Below are positions 1 to 7,684 of a stretch of 9,852 nucleotides of DNA, piece by piece. Source of the stretch: Gammaproteobacteria bacterium (lineage in GTDB: Bacteria > Pseudomonadota > Gammaproteobacteria > Nitrococcales > Nitrococcaceae). Made by a program: the position numbers and the translations under genes. The notes under the pieces are model-generated. The model had not been told where the DNA came from, made no database searches, and worked only from the letters and a program-made list of their open reading frames with translations. Position 1 is the stretch's first letter. Each line of letters begins with the position of its first letter. The stretch spans positions 1 to 9,852 of the forward strand of contig JAGXLT010000017.1 of assembly GCA_018334525.1 (NCBI GenBank), given 5' to 3'.

Positions 1-477
<477 letters not shown>

Positions 478-494
478 TTATGGCCCGTCTAAAT

Positions 495-519
495 AAAAAA
501 CCCCGCTCTAGGCGGGGCT
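495..519 (-). terminator. Intrinsic terminator or attenuator between rpmA and obg
   Basis: Read on the minus strand, a 6-bp perfect GC stem (CCCCGC, loop CTAGA, GCGGGG), extendable by a G-T and an A-T pair, is followed directly by six T residues. This is a classic Rho-independent terminator shape. It lies about 26 bp after the rpmA stop codon and about 20 bp before the obg start, so it would lower obg transcription relative to the two ribosomal protein genes. Confidence 0.9.
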
Positions 520-545
520 GGGGGTGACGCCTGAGCGCGATATAC

Positions 546-806
546 TCAGCCCGCTGGCTGAATGCTCACATAGCGCCGATTATTCGGGCCCTTGCGCCGA
601 AACACAACCTGCCCGTCCGTCTTGGCGAATAAGGTGTGGTCCGTACCCATACCCACGTTTTCACCGGGATGGAAGTGCGTGCCGCGCTGACGGATGATGA
701 TATTACCCGCGATCACTGACTGCCCGCCGAAGCGCTTCACACCAAGCCGCTTGGATTGCGAGTCGCGACCGTTCCGAGTACTACCGCCTGCCTTTTTATG
801 TGCCAT
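546..806 (-). CDS. rpmA: 50S ribosomal protein L27 (bL27)
   Basis: An 86-residue protein, the usual length for bacterial L27, a 50S subunit protein whose N-terminus reaches toward the peptidyl transferase centre. The start [16 protein letters not shown] and the segment [19 protein letters not shown] are diagnostic of the family. The N-terminus directly begins with the mature AHKKAGG form, without the cleavable extension seen in Firmicutes. A good ribosome binding site (GGAGG) lies about 8 nt before the ATG. It is 27 bp downstream of rplU and very probably cotranscribed with it. Confidence 0.98.
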   Translation of the reverse strand: MAHKKAGGSTRNGRDSQSKRLGVKRFGGQSVIAGNIIIRQRGTHFHPGENVGMGTDHTLFAKTDGQVVFRRKGPNNRRYVSIQPAG

Positions 807-833
807 GAATCCTGCCTCCGTTAACGCCTGAGC

Positions 834-1148
834 TCAGCTTGCCTGAATACCGGTGATGCGCACCTCAGTGAACGTCTGCCGATGCCCGTGATGGCGCTGA
901 TAGTCTTTACGCCGTTTGAACTTAATGATCTCTACTTTGCGGGCCCGTCCCTGCGCGACGACCTCAGCAGATACGCTGCTGCCTTCCAGGCGCGGCGTAC
1001 CGACTTTAACGTCATCCCCGTCTGCCACTAACAGCACTTCATCAAATTTCACTGTCTCGCCCGCTTCCGCAGACACTTTTTCGATACGCAGTAGGTCCCC
1101 TTCGGCAACCCGATACTGCTTGCCACCTGTTTTAATTACTGCGTACAT
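834..1148 (-). CDS. rplU: 50S ribosomal protein L21 (bL21)
   Basis: A 104-residue protein, normal for L21, which binds 23S rRNA in the large subunit. It begins [18 protein letters not shown] and carries the family signature [18 protein letters not shown] near residues 74-91, followed by [16 protein letters not shown] ribosome binding site stands about 10 nt before ATG. It is the first gene of the rplU-rpmA-(obg) unit and has a strong sigma70-like promoter about 40 bp upstream. The inferred leader is only about 30 nt, so no long autoregulatory leader is evident. Confidence 0.98.
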   Translation of the reverse strand: MYAVIKTGGKQYRVAEGDLLRIEKVSAEAGETVKFDEVLLVADGDDVKVGTPRLEGSSVSAEVVAQGRARKVEIIKFKRRKDYQRHHGHRQTFTEVRITGIQAS

Positions 1149-1186
1149 CTAATTAAGACTCCAAACGGTTTATCCAAAGCCGCGAA

Positions 1187-1215
1187 AGTCTAGCCGGATA
1201 GGCCGTTTACGTCAA
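1187..1215 (-). promoter_or_regulatory. Sigma70-type promoter of rplU-rpmA
   Basis: On the minus strand a -35 box TTGACG (1210-1215) and a -10 box TAGACT (1187-1192) are separated by exactly 17 bp. This predicts a transcript start near 1180 and a leader of about 30 nt to the rplU start. It is the best match in the intergenic region and faces away from the ispB promoter. Confidence 0.8.
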
Positions 1216-1235
1216 TGTAATTCGATCAATTTACC

Positions 1236-1264
1236 TTGACATGCCGGCACCGGGTTTCTAGCAT
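1236..1264 (+). promoter_or_regulatory. Sigma70-type promoter of ispB
   Basis: A consensus -35 box TTGACA (1236-1241) is followed after 17 bp by a -10 box TAGCAT (1259-1264), predicting a transcript start near 1271. If this is right, the in-frame TTG at 1236 and ATG at 1263 cannot be translation starts, and the ATG at 1296 is the likely one. Confidence 0.65.
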
Positions 1265-1295
1265 GCCGCTTTCACCCATCGACGAGACACTCGGC

Positions 1296-2276
1296 ATGGA
1301 TATCGCTCCGCTTCGCGCACTTGTTGCCGACGACATGACTGGTGTCGATCGTATTATCCGCGAGCGCCTGGAATCTGACGTCGCCCTGATTAACCAGCTG
1401 GGTAATTATATCGTGGGTGGCGGCGGCAAGCGCTTACGTCCAATGGTTGTGCTGACCATGGCGCGAGCCTGTGGCCATCCTGCCGGCAGTGATCAGCATG
1501 CATTGCTCGGCGCCATCGTCGAGATGATTCATACCGCCACGTTACTGCACGACGATGTGGTCGATGAGTCCCAGGTTCGGCGCGGCCGGGAAACCGCCAA
1601 CGCGCTCTGGGGTAACGAGGCCAGCGTTCTGGTTGGAGATTTTCTCTACACCCGTGCCTTTGAAATGATGGTGGCATTAGATGATATGCCAACCATGGCA
1701 ACCTTCTCCCGCACCACCAATCGGATTGCAGAAGGAGAGGTCATGCAGCTGATGCATGTGCATGACCCCGATGTGTCAGAGGCCCGCTATCGCGAAGTGA
1801 TTTATCGCAAAACCGCTGTCCTTTTTGAAGCAGGCTGCGAGCTTGCGGCGCGACTCGCGTTAGGTCCCGAAGCCCAGCAGGAAAGTCAGGCAGCAGCGGC
1901 CTATGGCCGGCATCTGGGCACGGCTTTTCAGCTGGCTGATGATGCGCTGGACTATGACGGCAACGCCCAGGCAATCGGCAAAAATATCGGAGATGACCTC
2001 GCAGAAGGCAAGCCGACGCTGCCGCTTATTCACTGCCTTAAGCACAGCGATGAAGAGACTGCCGCGATGTTACGCCAAGCCGTTGAAACCGGTGGGCGGG
2101 ATCACACCGACCAAGTGGCCGATGCACTTGCTGCAACACGCTCGATTGAATATGTTCGAGACTTGGCTGGGCAAGAAGCCAATTTAGCAACACAGGCGCT
2201 TGAAACACTGCCTGAAAATGCCTTTAGCAAAGCTCTGGCTTCGCTGGCTGCTTTCTCTGTTAATCGAGCTTACTAG
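1296..2276 (+). CDS. ispB: Long-chain trans-polyprenyl diphosphate synthase (octaprenyl type)
   Basis: Adds isopentenyl diphosphate units to an allylic primer to make the ubiquinone side chain. The protein has 326 residues from the chosen start, close to the usual 323 of enterobacterial IspB. Seen in order: GGGGKRLRP (about 41-49), first aspartate-rich motif DDVVD (86-90), VLVGDFLYTRAF (about 111-122), FQLADDALDY with the second aspartate motif DDALD (215-219), and GKNIGDDLAEGKPTLPL after it. The small residue (Ala) five places before the first motif fits a long-chain product; exact chain length cannot be read from sequence. The start at 1296 matches the family N-terminus (MDIAPLRALVADDMTGVD) and lies downstream of the predicted promoter; its ribosome binding site is weak (GACGAG). 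In-frame upstream ATG 1263 and TTG 1236 are alternatives. It is divergent from rplU, a common arrangement. No terminator is visible after it. Confidence 0.95.
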   Translation: MDIAPLRALVADDMTGVDRIIRERLESDVALINQLGNYIVGGGGKRLRPMVVLTMARACGHPAGSDQHALLGAIVEMIHTATLLHDDVVDESQVRRGRETANALWGNEASVLVGDFLYTRAFEMMVALDDMPTMATFSRTTNRIAEGEVMQLMHVHDPDVSEARYREVIYRKTAVLFEAGCELAARLALGPEAQQESQAAAAYGRHLGTAFQLADDALDYDGNAQAIGKNIGDDLAEGKPTLPLIHCLKHSDEETAAMLRQAVETGGRDHTDQVADALAATRSIEYVRDLAGQEANLATQALETLPENAFSKALASLAAFSVNRAY

Positions 2277-2288
2277 CGCCTGATTCAA

Positions 2289-2317
2289 TTGCGTGCAAGC
2301 TACCGATTGCCTATACT
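2289..2317 (+). promoter_or_regulatory. Promoter of tRNA-Pro
   Basis: A -35 element TTGCGT (2289-2294) and a -10 element TATACT (2312-2317) are spaced by 17 bp. They predict a start near 2324, about 10 nt before the mature tRNA. The bases just after the -10 are GC-rich (CGCAGCC), resembling the discriminator of stable RNA promoters under stringent control; that last point is inference. Confidence 0.7.
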
Positions 2318-2333
2318 CGCAGCCTCTGAGATG

Positions 2334-2410
2334 CGGGGTGTAGCTCAGCTTGGTAGAGCACTGTCTTCGGGAGGCAGGGGCCGGAGGTTCGAATCCTCTC
2401 ACCCCGACCA
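2334..2410 (+). tRNA. proK: tRNA-Pro (anticodon CGG)
   Basis: A full 77-nt cloverleaf can be folded by eye. The acceptor CGGGGTG (2334-2340) pairs with CACCCCG (2400-2406). The D arm is GCTC/GAGC. The anticodon stem CTGTC/GGCAG (one G-T pair) carries loop TTCGGGA, so the anticodon is CGG at 2368-2370, reading CCG proline codons. The T arm is GGAGG-TTCGAAT-CCTCT. The discriminator is A and the CCA end is encoded (2408-2410). The C at position 1 and the GGAGGTTCGAATCC segment match the enterobacterial proline tRNAs. The gene name follows the E. coli CGG isoacceptor. Confidence 0.96.
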
Positions 2411-2419
2411 TGCCTAAAC

Positions 2420-3142
2420 TTAACGACGATCGCCTGTGGCCTCAGCGGCCATTTGCTCAAAACTTGTGTGCCGCACATCTTTGCCACGCACAAAATAAAT
2501 CACATACTCGCAAATATTTCGTGACCGATCACCAATCCGCTCCAACGACCGGGTAGCCCAAACAATATCCAGTACCGGTGGTACGGACTTCGGATTATCT
2601 TCAAGGTATTTCATCAGATGCCGAATGATCGAATCGTACTGCGCGTCGGCTTTAATATCCTCTTGCGCCACCCGCACCGCTTGCTCAGCATCCATCCGGG
2701 TAAAAGCATCCAACGCGCCGCGCAGCATGGTTTTCACTTGCCCACCCAGCGCAGCAATCTCTGCCATCGGGCTGCGCTGCCGATCCTCTTCCAACAGATG
2801 TAAGGCCATCCGACCCACGCGCTCCGCCTCATCACCAATACGCTCTAAATCCGTAATCGCTTTAATGACTGCCATAACCAGCCTAAGATCACTGGCCGCC
2901 GGCTGGCGTCGGGCAAGAACATTGGTGCAGGCTTCATCAAGCTCAACTTCCATGGCATTGATACGGTAATCAGAGGTGACCACCTTTTCGCCCTGCGCCT
3001 GATCACCGTCAACCAGAGCATCCAGCGCAGCCTCTAGCTGCTGCTCGACCAGCCCGCCCATGGTCATCACTCCGGTAATGATCTGTTCAAGATCTTCATT
3101 GTACTGGCGTGAAATATGCTGCGAAAAACCTTTCTTATCCAT
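2420..3142 (-). CDS. phoU: Phosphate signalling protein PhoU
   Basis: A 240-residue cytoplasmic protein, the normal PhoU length, made of two repeated three-helix bundles. Each bundle carries the conserved metal-binding or contact motif: ERIGDEAERV at 100-109 and ERIGDRSRNI at 201-210. PhoU is known to couple the Pst transporter to PhoR and keep the Pho regulon off when phosphate is plentiful. The start has a clear ribosome binding site (CAGGAGCG, about 9 nt before ATG). It lies 22 bp after pstB and is the last gene of the pst operon. No terminator is seen after its stop codon. Its 3' end faces the tRNA-Pro gene only 9 bp away. Confidence 0.97.
   Translation of the reverse strand: MDKKGFSQHISRQYNEDLEQIITGVMTMGGLVEQQLEAALDALVDGDQAQGEKVVTSDYRINAMEVELDEACTNVLARRQPAASDLRLVMAVIKAITDLERIGDEAERVGRMALHLLEEDRQRSPMAEIAALGGQVKTMLRGALDAFTRMDAEQAVRVAQEDIKADAQYDSIIRHLMKYLEDNPKSVPPVLDIVWATRSLERIGDRSRNICEYVIYFVRGKDVRHTSFEQMAAEATGDRR
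2437..2451 (+). terminator. Possible weak hairpin terminator after tRNA-Pro
   Basis: A perfect 5-bp inverted repeat (TGGCC, loop TCAGC, GGCCA) followed by only TTT stands 26 nt after the tRNA CCA end. It lies inside the 3' end of phoU on the other strand. The short T run makes it a poor Rho-independent terminator. It is listed because nothing better is visible for the tRNA transcript. Confidence 0.2.
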
Positions 3143-3164
3143 GGCGCGTGTCGCTCCTGACGGC

Positions 3165-4016
3165 TTAGCCGAATCGGCCGGTGATGTAGTCTTCAGTTCG
3201 CTGTTCTTTCGGATTCGTAAAAAGCGTATCGGTGTCGTTAAACTCCACCACTTTACCCATGTGGAAAAACGCCGTGTAACCTGCCACGCGGGCAGCCTGC
3301 TGCAGGTTATGCGTTACGATCACGATGGTGTAGTTATCCTTTAATTCATGGATCAGCGCTTCAACCGTTGCCGTTGCAAGCGGGTCCAGTGCTGAGGCAG
3401 GCTCATCCATCAGAATCACTTCCGGATTCACTGCGATGGCGCGCGCAATGCAAAGTCGCTGCTGCTGACCACCGGACAGTTCCGTGCCGGGCGTATCCAG
3501 CCGGTCGGCCACCTCGTTCCATAGCCCGGCGCGTTTCAGTGAAGATTCCACCAAATCATCAAGCTCAGAACGAGAAGTACCGGTGCCGTGTAAACGCGGC
3601 GCATAAGCAATATTCTCGTAAATACTCTTTGGAAAAGGATTCGGCTTCTGAAACACCATCCCGATAAACGTACGTAACTGAACCACGTCTACCGAATGAT
3701 CGTAAATATCTTCTCCATCTAACGTGACATCACCCTGCAGACGCACCTGTGGGATAAGGTCATTCATCCGATTTAAGCAGCGCAGGAACGTTGATTTACC
3801 ACAACCCGACGGGCCGATTAACGCGGTGACCTCTTTTGAATACATATCGAGGTTGATGTCATAGAGTGCCTGCGTGTCGCCGTACCAGAGGTTCAGCTGA
3901 CTTGCGCTCATCTTAACTTCGGGCTGTTTCTGCTCTGCCATAGTCGGACTGCCATCCAAATTCTGGGCCATGGTATGCGCCCCTGTTGTCGTTTTGGTTT
4001 TGACTTCAGTTTCCAT
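3165..4016 (-). CDS. pstB: Phosphate ABC transporter ATP-binding subunit PstB
   Basis: The ATPase that drives phosphate import through PstC and PstA at the inner membrane. Seen in order: Walker [10 protein letters not shown] (68-76), Q-loop glutamine in VFQKPNPFP (about 123), ABC signature LSGGQQQR (180-187), Walker B VILMDEP (200-206), switch histidine in VTHN (236), and the PstB-typical ending [10 protein letters not shown]. All catalytic residues are present. At 283 residues it is about 25 longer than E. coli PstB because of a polar, low-complexity N-terminus of about 38 residues before the first conserved strand. The start at 4016 has a GAGGG ribosome binding site. The internal ATG at 3969-3971 is also preceded by AGGGG at good spacing and would remove 15 residues, so the true start is uncertain. 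It lies 17 bp after pstA. Confidence 0.97.
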   Translation of the reverse strand: METEVKTKTTTGAHTMAQNLDGSPTMAEQKQPEVKMSASQLNLWYGDTQALYDINLDMYSKEVTALIGPSGCGKSTFLRCLNRMNDLIPQVRLQGDVTLDGEDIYDHSVDVVQLRTFIGMVFQKPNPFPKSIYENIAYAPRLHGTGTSRSELDDLVESSLKRAGLWNEVADRLDTPGTELSGGQQQRLCIARAIAVNPEVILMDEPASALDPLATATVEALIHELKDNYTIVIVTHNLQQAARVAGYTAFFHMGKVVEFNDTDTLFTNPKEQRTEDYITGRFG

Positions 4017-4033
4017 GAATCCCTCGCCCGCCG

Positions 4034-5203
4034 CTACCAGCGACGTTCAAACTTGCGCCGCAGAAACACCGCAGCTGCGTTAAGTGTAAGAAGTACAGCG
4101 AGCAGCACAATGATGCCCGCAGCGGTTTTCTCGACAAAAGCTTTTCGCGGCTCGCTGGCCCAGGTAAAGATCTGCGCCGGTAAAACCGTTGCCGATTCAA
4201 AAATGCTGCCAGGCGCTTCAGGAATGTAGGCGATCATCCCCACGATGATCAACGGCGCGGTCTCGCCCATTGCCTGCGCCAGGCCGATAATCGTACCGGT
4301 CAGAATGCCGGGCAGCGACAGCGGCAATACATGATCACGCACCACCTGCCAGCGAGAGCAACCCATTGCAAACGCCCCTAACCGGATAGGATCAGGCACA
4401 GCTCGCAATGCCGCTCGGGTACTGATGATAATAATGGGCAGGGTCATTAACCCAAGCGTCAGACCACCCACAACGGCCGAAGAACGCGGCGCACCGAAGG
4501 TATTAATAAACACAGCTAAGCCGAGCAAGCCGAAAATAATAGACGGTACTGCCGCAAGGTTATTAATGTTCACCTCAATAAGCTGCGTTAGCTTATTATC
4601 CGGCGCAAACTCTTCCAAGTAGATCGCCGACATCACGCCGATTGGAAAGGCGAAGATTAGGGTAACAAACAGCACAAAGATGGAACCGACCATCGCCGAG
4701 AATATGCCGGCGAGCTCTGGCAGTTTGGAGTCGCCAGAGGTGAAAAACGCCCAGTTGAATGTTGTTCGTATCACGCCGGCTTCTTTAAGCTCTTCGACCT
4801 GAGCCGCCATTTCAGGCGGCAACTCCTCATTACCTTTGAAGTACTGATCAACTCGGCTGTAGGTGGGCACCCATTCCTGGCGAGTGGTCCCTGCGAGTTC
4901 AGGATTGTTTCGTATATCCAAGGGTATTGAGCGCACGGCACCGCGCGAAACAATCTCGCGCATATCCTCAGCCAGGGCGAATCGACCAATCCGCTCAGCC
5001 CGCTCGTTGTAATCAAGCGTGACATTAATCTCTGTTCGATAAAAAGCACTATAGCCCTGACTGATAATGTCAGTAAAAAACGCAACAATAATCGCGAAGG
5101 CAACAAACAGCGCTGTCACCGTATAGGCCTTAAACCGACGCTCCCCTCGGTAGCGTGCCTTAATGCGCGGATCGTTAGCGGAACCTGTTAATCGTCGCTG
5201 CAT
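4034..5203 (-). CDS. pstA: Phosphate ABC transporter permease PstA (long form)
   Basis: Inner-membrane permease subunit that pairs with PstC. From the ATG at 5203 it has 389 residues, about 90 more than E. coli PstA. A basic cytoplasmic N-terminus is followed by the first membrane helix (about 28-50), then a hydrophilic, charged periplasmic region of roughly 110 residues (about 55-162). Several further helices begin near residue 172 ([17 protein letters not shown]). The coupling (EAA) loop is [20 protein letters not shown] near 276-295. The extra N-terminal portion resembles the region called DUF3333 in long PstA proteins; that assignment is from memory. The frame also has a TTG immediately after the pstC stop (5218). 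I prefer the ATG, which has GGGAC 8 nt upstream, whereas the TTG has no good ribosome binding site. Gap to pstC is 15 bp. Confidence 0.95.
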   Translation of the reverse strand: MQRRLTGSANDPRIKARYRGERRFKAYTVTALFVAFAIIVAFFTDIISQGYSAFYRTEINVTLDYNERAERIGRFALAEDMREIVSRGAVRSIPLDIRNNPELAGTTRQEWVPTYSRVDQYFKGNEELPPEMAAQVEELKEAGVIRTTFNWAFFTSGDSKLPELAGIFSAMVGSIFVLFVTLIFAFPIGVMSAIYLEEFAPDNKLTQLIEVNINNLAAVPSIIFGLLGLAVFINTFGAPRSSAVVGGLTLGLMTLPIIIISTRAALRAVPDPIRLGAFAMGCSRWQVVRDHVLPLSLPGILTGTIIGLAQAMGETAPLIIVGMIAYIPEAPGSIFESATVLPAQIFTWASEPRKAFVEKTAAGIIVLLAVLLTLNAAAVFLRRKFERRW

Positions 5204-5218
5204 TTGTTTGCGTCCCAA

Positions 5219-6466
5219 TTAGTCGTAGCGTTGCTTGAACCGGCGTACCAGATAGGTAGACACCAAGTTCAGCATTAATGTGACAGTAAAGAGCACCAAA
5301 CCTAGGGCAAACGCCGATAGAGTCTGGGGGCTATCAAAGGCCAGGTCGCCTGTTAGCGAATAAACAATGCTAACCGTGACTGTGGTCATATCCTCAAGCG
5401 GATTCCATGTCAGATTGGGGCGCACGCCGGCAGCCATAACCACGATCATCGTCTCTCCAAGCGCCCGCGAGACCCCGAGAAGAAAGGCGGAAATAATACC
5501 GGGCAATGCCGCTGGCAAAATCACTTGCCGAATCGTTTCGGATTTTGTGGTGCCGAGCGCGTAAGCCCCTTCACGAAGCGTCTGCGGAATGCTGTTAATC
5601 ACATCATCAGACAATGAAGAGATAAACGGGATAATCATTATCCCCATCACGATGCCAGGCGAGAGAATGTTGCTGTAGGAGGCATCCAGCCCAAAGAAGT
5701 TGGCAATATCCACAACGATCGGGGTTACCGTAATCGCTGCGAAAAAACCATAAACAACCGTCGGGATACCCGCCAGGATTTCGAGAATCGGTTTTGCGAT
5801 GCCCCGCTGACGGTGCGTGGCATATTCAGACATAAAGATGGCTGATAACAGCCCGATCGGCAGTGCCGTAGCCATTGCAATGGCCGTTACCATAAACGTT
5901 CCGGCAAATAACGGGACAGATCCAAAGAAAGAGGTGCCTTCGCCAACCTCATCCCCGCGGCCGGCAGCTTCCAGGAAGGTATCACCGGGTGACCAAACGG
6001 TTCCCGTTACAAACTCCCAAACGCTGACTTCGCGGAAAAATCGCATCGCCTCAAAAATGACGGACAAAACGATTGAAACGGTAGTCACTATAGAAATTAA
6101 CGCCGCGCCCAGTAGCAGATAACGAATCACTCGATCCAACGCGTTTCGGGCCCGAACTTCCGGGCGAATCGCCCTAAGACCATGCGCCAGTCCAATCGCT
6201 GCCACGGCCAGCGAGACAATCAGGACAAGCTCGCGAGAGGGCGCAATTAATCCAAATACACTTAATAATGCGGCAGCAATTGCAACGCCAAGCGCTGGCA
6301 GCCCCATCCATACGACCGAGTACCAACCGTATTGCTGTGGTCGCGAATGCATACTAATGCCAGACGCCATCGCGGCAAGGGCTTTGCCCCGGCCCAGCCT
6401 ATACGCTAACAGGCCTAACGGTGTAAGCGCGGCAAGCAGCAATAAAGTTGCAAGTCCTATTCCCAC
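5219..6466 (-). CDS. pstC: Phosphate ABC transporter permease PstC (long form)
   Basis: Inner-membrane permease partner of PstA. It has 415 residues against roughly 320 for E. coli PstC. The extra N-terminal part of about 110 residues holds three predicted membrane helices (about 2-22, 52-72, 79-97) with the segment MHSRPQQYGWY between the first two. The canonical permease follows: a helix at about 117-140, a periplasmic stretch, then helices from about residue 187 on. The coupling loop EGAYALGTTKSETIRQVILP lies at 299-318 and GVSRALGETM at 331-340. The start codon is GTG, with GAGGT about 8 nt upstream; no ATG is available between the upstream in-frame stop and this position. It follows pstS after 114 bp that contain two hairpins. 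Confidence 0.96.
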   Translation of the reverse strand: MGIGLATLLLLAALTPLGLLAYRLGRGKALAAMASGISMHSRPQQYGWYSVVWMGLPALGVAIAAALLSVFGLIAPSRELVLIVSLAVAAIGLAHGLRAIRPEVRARNALDRVIRYLLLGAALISIVTTVSIVLSVIFEAMRFFREVSVWEFVTGTVWSPGDTFLEAAGRGDEVGEGTSFFGSVPLFAGTFMVTAIAMATALPIGLLSAIFMSEYATHRQRGIAKPILEILAGIPTVVYGFFAAITVTPIVVDIANFFGLDASYSNILSPGIVMGIMIIPFISSLSDDVINSIPQTLREGAYALGTTKSETIRQVILPAALPGIISAFLLGVSRALGETMIVVMAAGVRPNLTWNPLEDMTTVTVSIVYSLTGDLAFDSPQTLSAFALGLVLFTVTLMLNLVSTYLVRRFKQRYD

Positions 6467-6506
6467 TAGGCTACCTCGATTTCTCTGGTCTTTTTTGAGT
6501 CATCAA

Positions 6507-6533
6507 TAGCCGCTTTCAGATTGAAAGCGGCTA
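6507..6533 (-). repeat. Strong intercistronic hairpin between pstS and pstC
   Basis: A perfect 12-bp inverted repeat: TAGCCGCTTTCA (6507-6518) and TGAAAGCGGCTA (6522-6533) with a 3-base loop. No T run follows on either strand, so it is not a typical intrinsic terminator. It lies 40 bp upstream of the pstC start on the shared mRNA and is well placed to stop 3' exonuclease decay of the pstS portion, or to act as a processing site. That role is inferred from position and structure. Confidence 0.85.
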
Positions 6534-6546
6534 CCAGTTAAACGCG

Positions 6547-6572
6547 AATCCTCACCCGAGAAGATGAGGATT
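6547..6572 (-). repeat. Second hairpin just after the pstS stop
   Basis: A perfect 8-bp inverted repeat: AATCCTCA (6547-6554) and TGAGGATT (6565-6572) with a 10-base loop. It begins only 8 bp after the pstS stop codon and has no T run. With the stronger hairpin at 6507-6533 it forms a tandem pair at the end of the pstS coding sequence. Confidence 0.75.
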
Positions 6573-6580
6573 GCAACGCC

Positions 6581-7594
6581 TTATTCCAGGTCGCTACGCT
6601 CCACGTTCACGCGGTTCGCTACCCGGTCACGCCATTCGGCAGCTTCAGCGGCCGGCAGAGGGATCAGACCCTCATCGATCAGCAGGCCATCTTCACCAAT
6701 CATAATGTCATCCATAAAGAGGCTGACGTATTCATCGATGCCAGGAACCACACCTTCATGGGCCTCTTTGATGTAGAACCAGAGACTGCGGGCCACTGGA
6801 TAGTCGCCACGAGAGATATTTCCCACGGTCGGCTCAACACCATCAATTGAAGCCGCGTTCAGCGTGTCTGCGTTTTCAGTCAGGAAGCTGTAGCCAAAGA
6901 CACCCATGGCATCTTTGTTTTCACGAATTCGCTGCACAATTAGGTTGTCATTCTCACCAGAGTCCACATAAACGCCATCGGCACGGATGTCGGTGTACTC
7001 TTCCGGAAAGCCGTACTTAGCAGAGACTTTTTCCATCGCCAGCTCTTCGAACGCATCACGCGTACCCGAAGTGGTTGGTGGGCCCAAAATCTCAATGCGA
7101 CGATCAGGAAGGCTTGAATCAATTTGATTCCAGTTGGTGTAAGGGTTATCCACCATTTCACCGTTCTGAGGAACCTGAGCAGCCACGGCCAGCAGAATGT
7201 GCTCGAGCGTGAGATCAAGTTTCTCGTTATCAGCACTTTGAGCGATGACGATGCCGTCAGAACCGATCATTGCTTCGGTGACGTCCGTGACACCGTTGTC
7301 CATGCAGCGATCAAACTCGCTTGGCTTCATCCGACGCGAAGCGTTTGTAATGTCTGGCGTATTAACACCAACCCCTTCACAGAAGAGGCGTAAACCACCG
7401 CCGGAGCCGGTGGACTCAATAACTGGGGTTTGAAAGTTGGTGGTGGCACCGAACTCTTCCACAACATAGCTGGCAAACGGGTAAACCGTGCTCGAGCCAA
7501 CAATACGAATTTGATCACGCGCTTCAACGGCAGTGACGGCAGTCATACCAACGGCCGCTGCTACGGCAAGGGCGGATGTCTTCCAAGTCTTCAT
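6581..7594 (-). CDS. pstS: Periplasmic phosphate-binding protein PstS
   Basis: Binds inorganic phosphate in the periplasm and delivers it to PstCA. The 337-residue protein starts with a Sec signal peptide (MKTWKTSALAVAAAVGMTAV) and a likely cleavage after VEA at residue 25; there is no lipobox cysteine, so it should be soluble. Phosphate-contact segments are visible: GSSTVYPF (33-40), STGSGGG (61-67), DITNASR (81-87) and TSGTRDAF (175-182). Two cysteines, C72 and C97, could form a disulfide. The mature protein is rich in Asp and Glu, which might reflect a saline habitat. A strong ribosome binding site GAGGAGT precedes the ATG. It is first in pstSCAB-phoU and has its own Pho-box promoter. Confidence 0.97.
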   Translation of the reverse strand: MKTWKTSALAVAAAVGMTAVTAVEARDQIRIVGSSTVYPFASYVVEEFGATTNFQTPVIESTGSGGGLRLFCEGVGVNTPDITNASRRMKPSEFDRCMDNGVTDVTEAMIGSDGIVIAQSADNEKLDLTLEHILLAVAAQVPQNGEMVDNPYTNWNQIDSSLPDRRIEILGPPTTSGTRDAFEELAMEKVSAKYGFPEEYTDIRADGVYVDSGENDNLIVQRIRENKDAMGVFGYSFLTENADTLNAASIDGVEPTVGNISRGDYPVARSLWFYIKEAHEGVVPGIDEYVSLFMDDIMIGEDGLLIDEGLIPLPAAEAAEWRDRVANRVNVERSDLE

Positions 7595-7636
7595 GAGGTT
7601 ACTCCTCGTTAGTGCTTTAAGGTTGATGCTTGACGG

Positions 7637-7670
7637 AGGATAGAAGAGAAATGTGACAGGACGATGACCT
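7637..7670 (-). promoter_or_regulatory. Pho box and -10 of the pstS promoter
   Basis: On the minus strand, AGGTCAT-CGTC-CTGTCAC (7653-7670) matches the PhoB site pattern of two 7-bp repeats of CTGTCAT/C separated by 4 bp. The first repeat matches at 5 of 7 positions and the second at all 7. A -10 box TATCCT (7637-7642) follows after exactly 10 bp, the spacing known for PhoB-activated promoters, which lack a -35 box. Predicted transcript start is near 7630, giving a leader of about 35 nt. Confidence 0.85.
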
Positions 7671-7684
7671 GAAAGAATAAGGGC

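Noticed and set aside
1236..1295. Longer IspB starting at TTG 1236 or ATG 1263
   Set aside because: The TTG is the first half of a consensus -35 box and the ATG overlaps the -10 box. The family N-terminus aligns with the ATG at 1296.
5204..5218. PstA starting at the TTG directly after the pstC stop
   Set aside because: No good ribosome binding site precedes it, while the ATG 15 bp further in has GGGAC at proper spacing.
6507..6533. The 12-bp hairpin as a Rho-independent terminator of pstS
   Set aside because: Neither strand has a T run directly after the stem. The six A residues further along the mRNA do not fit termination.
7631..7637. A further Pho half-site (TCCGTCA) downstream of the pstS -10
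   Set aside because: It is out of helical register by one base relative to the main box and overlaps the predicted transcript start; probably chance.
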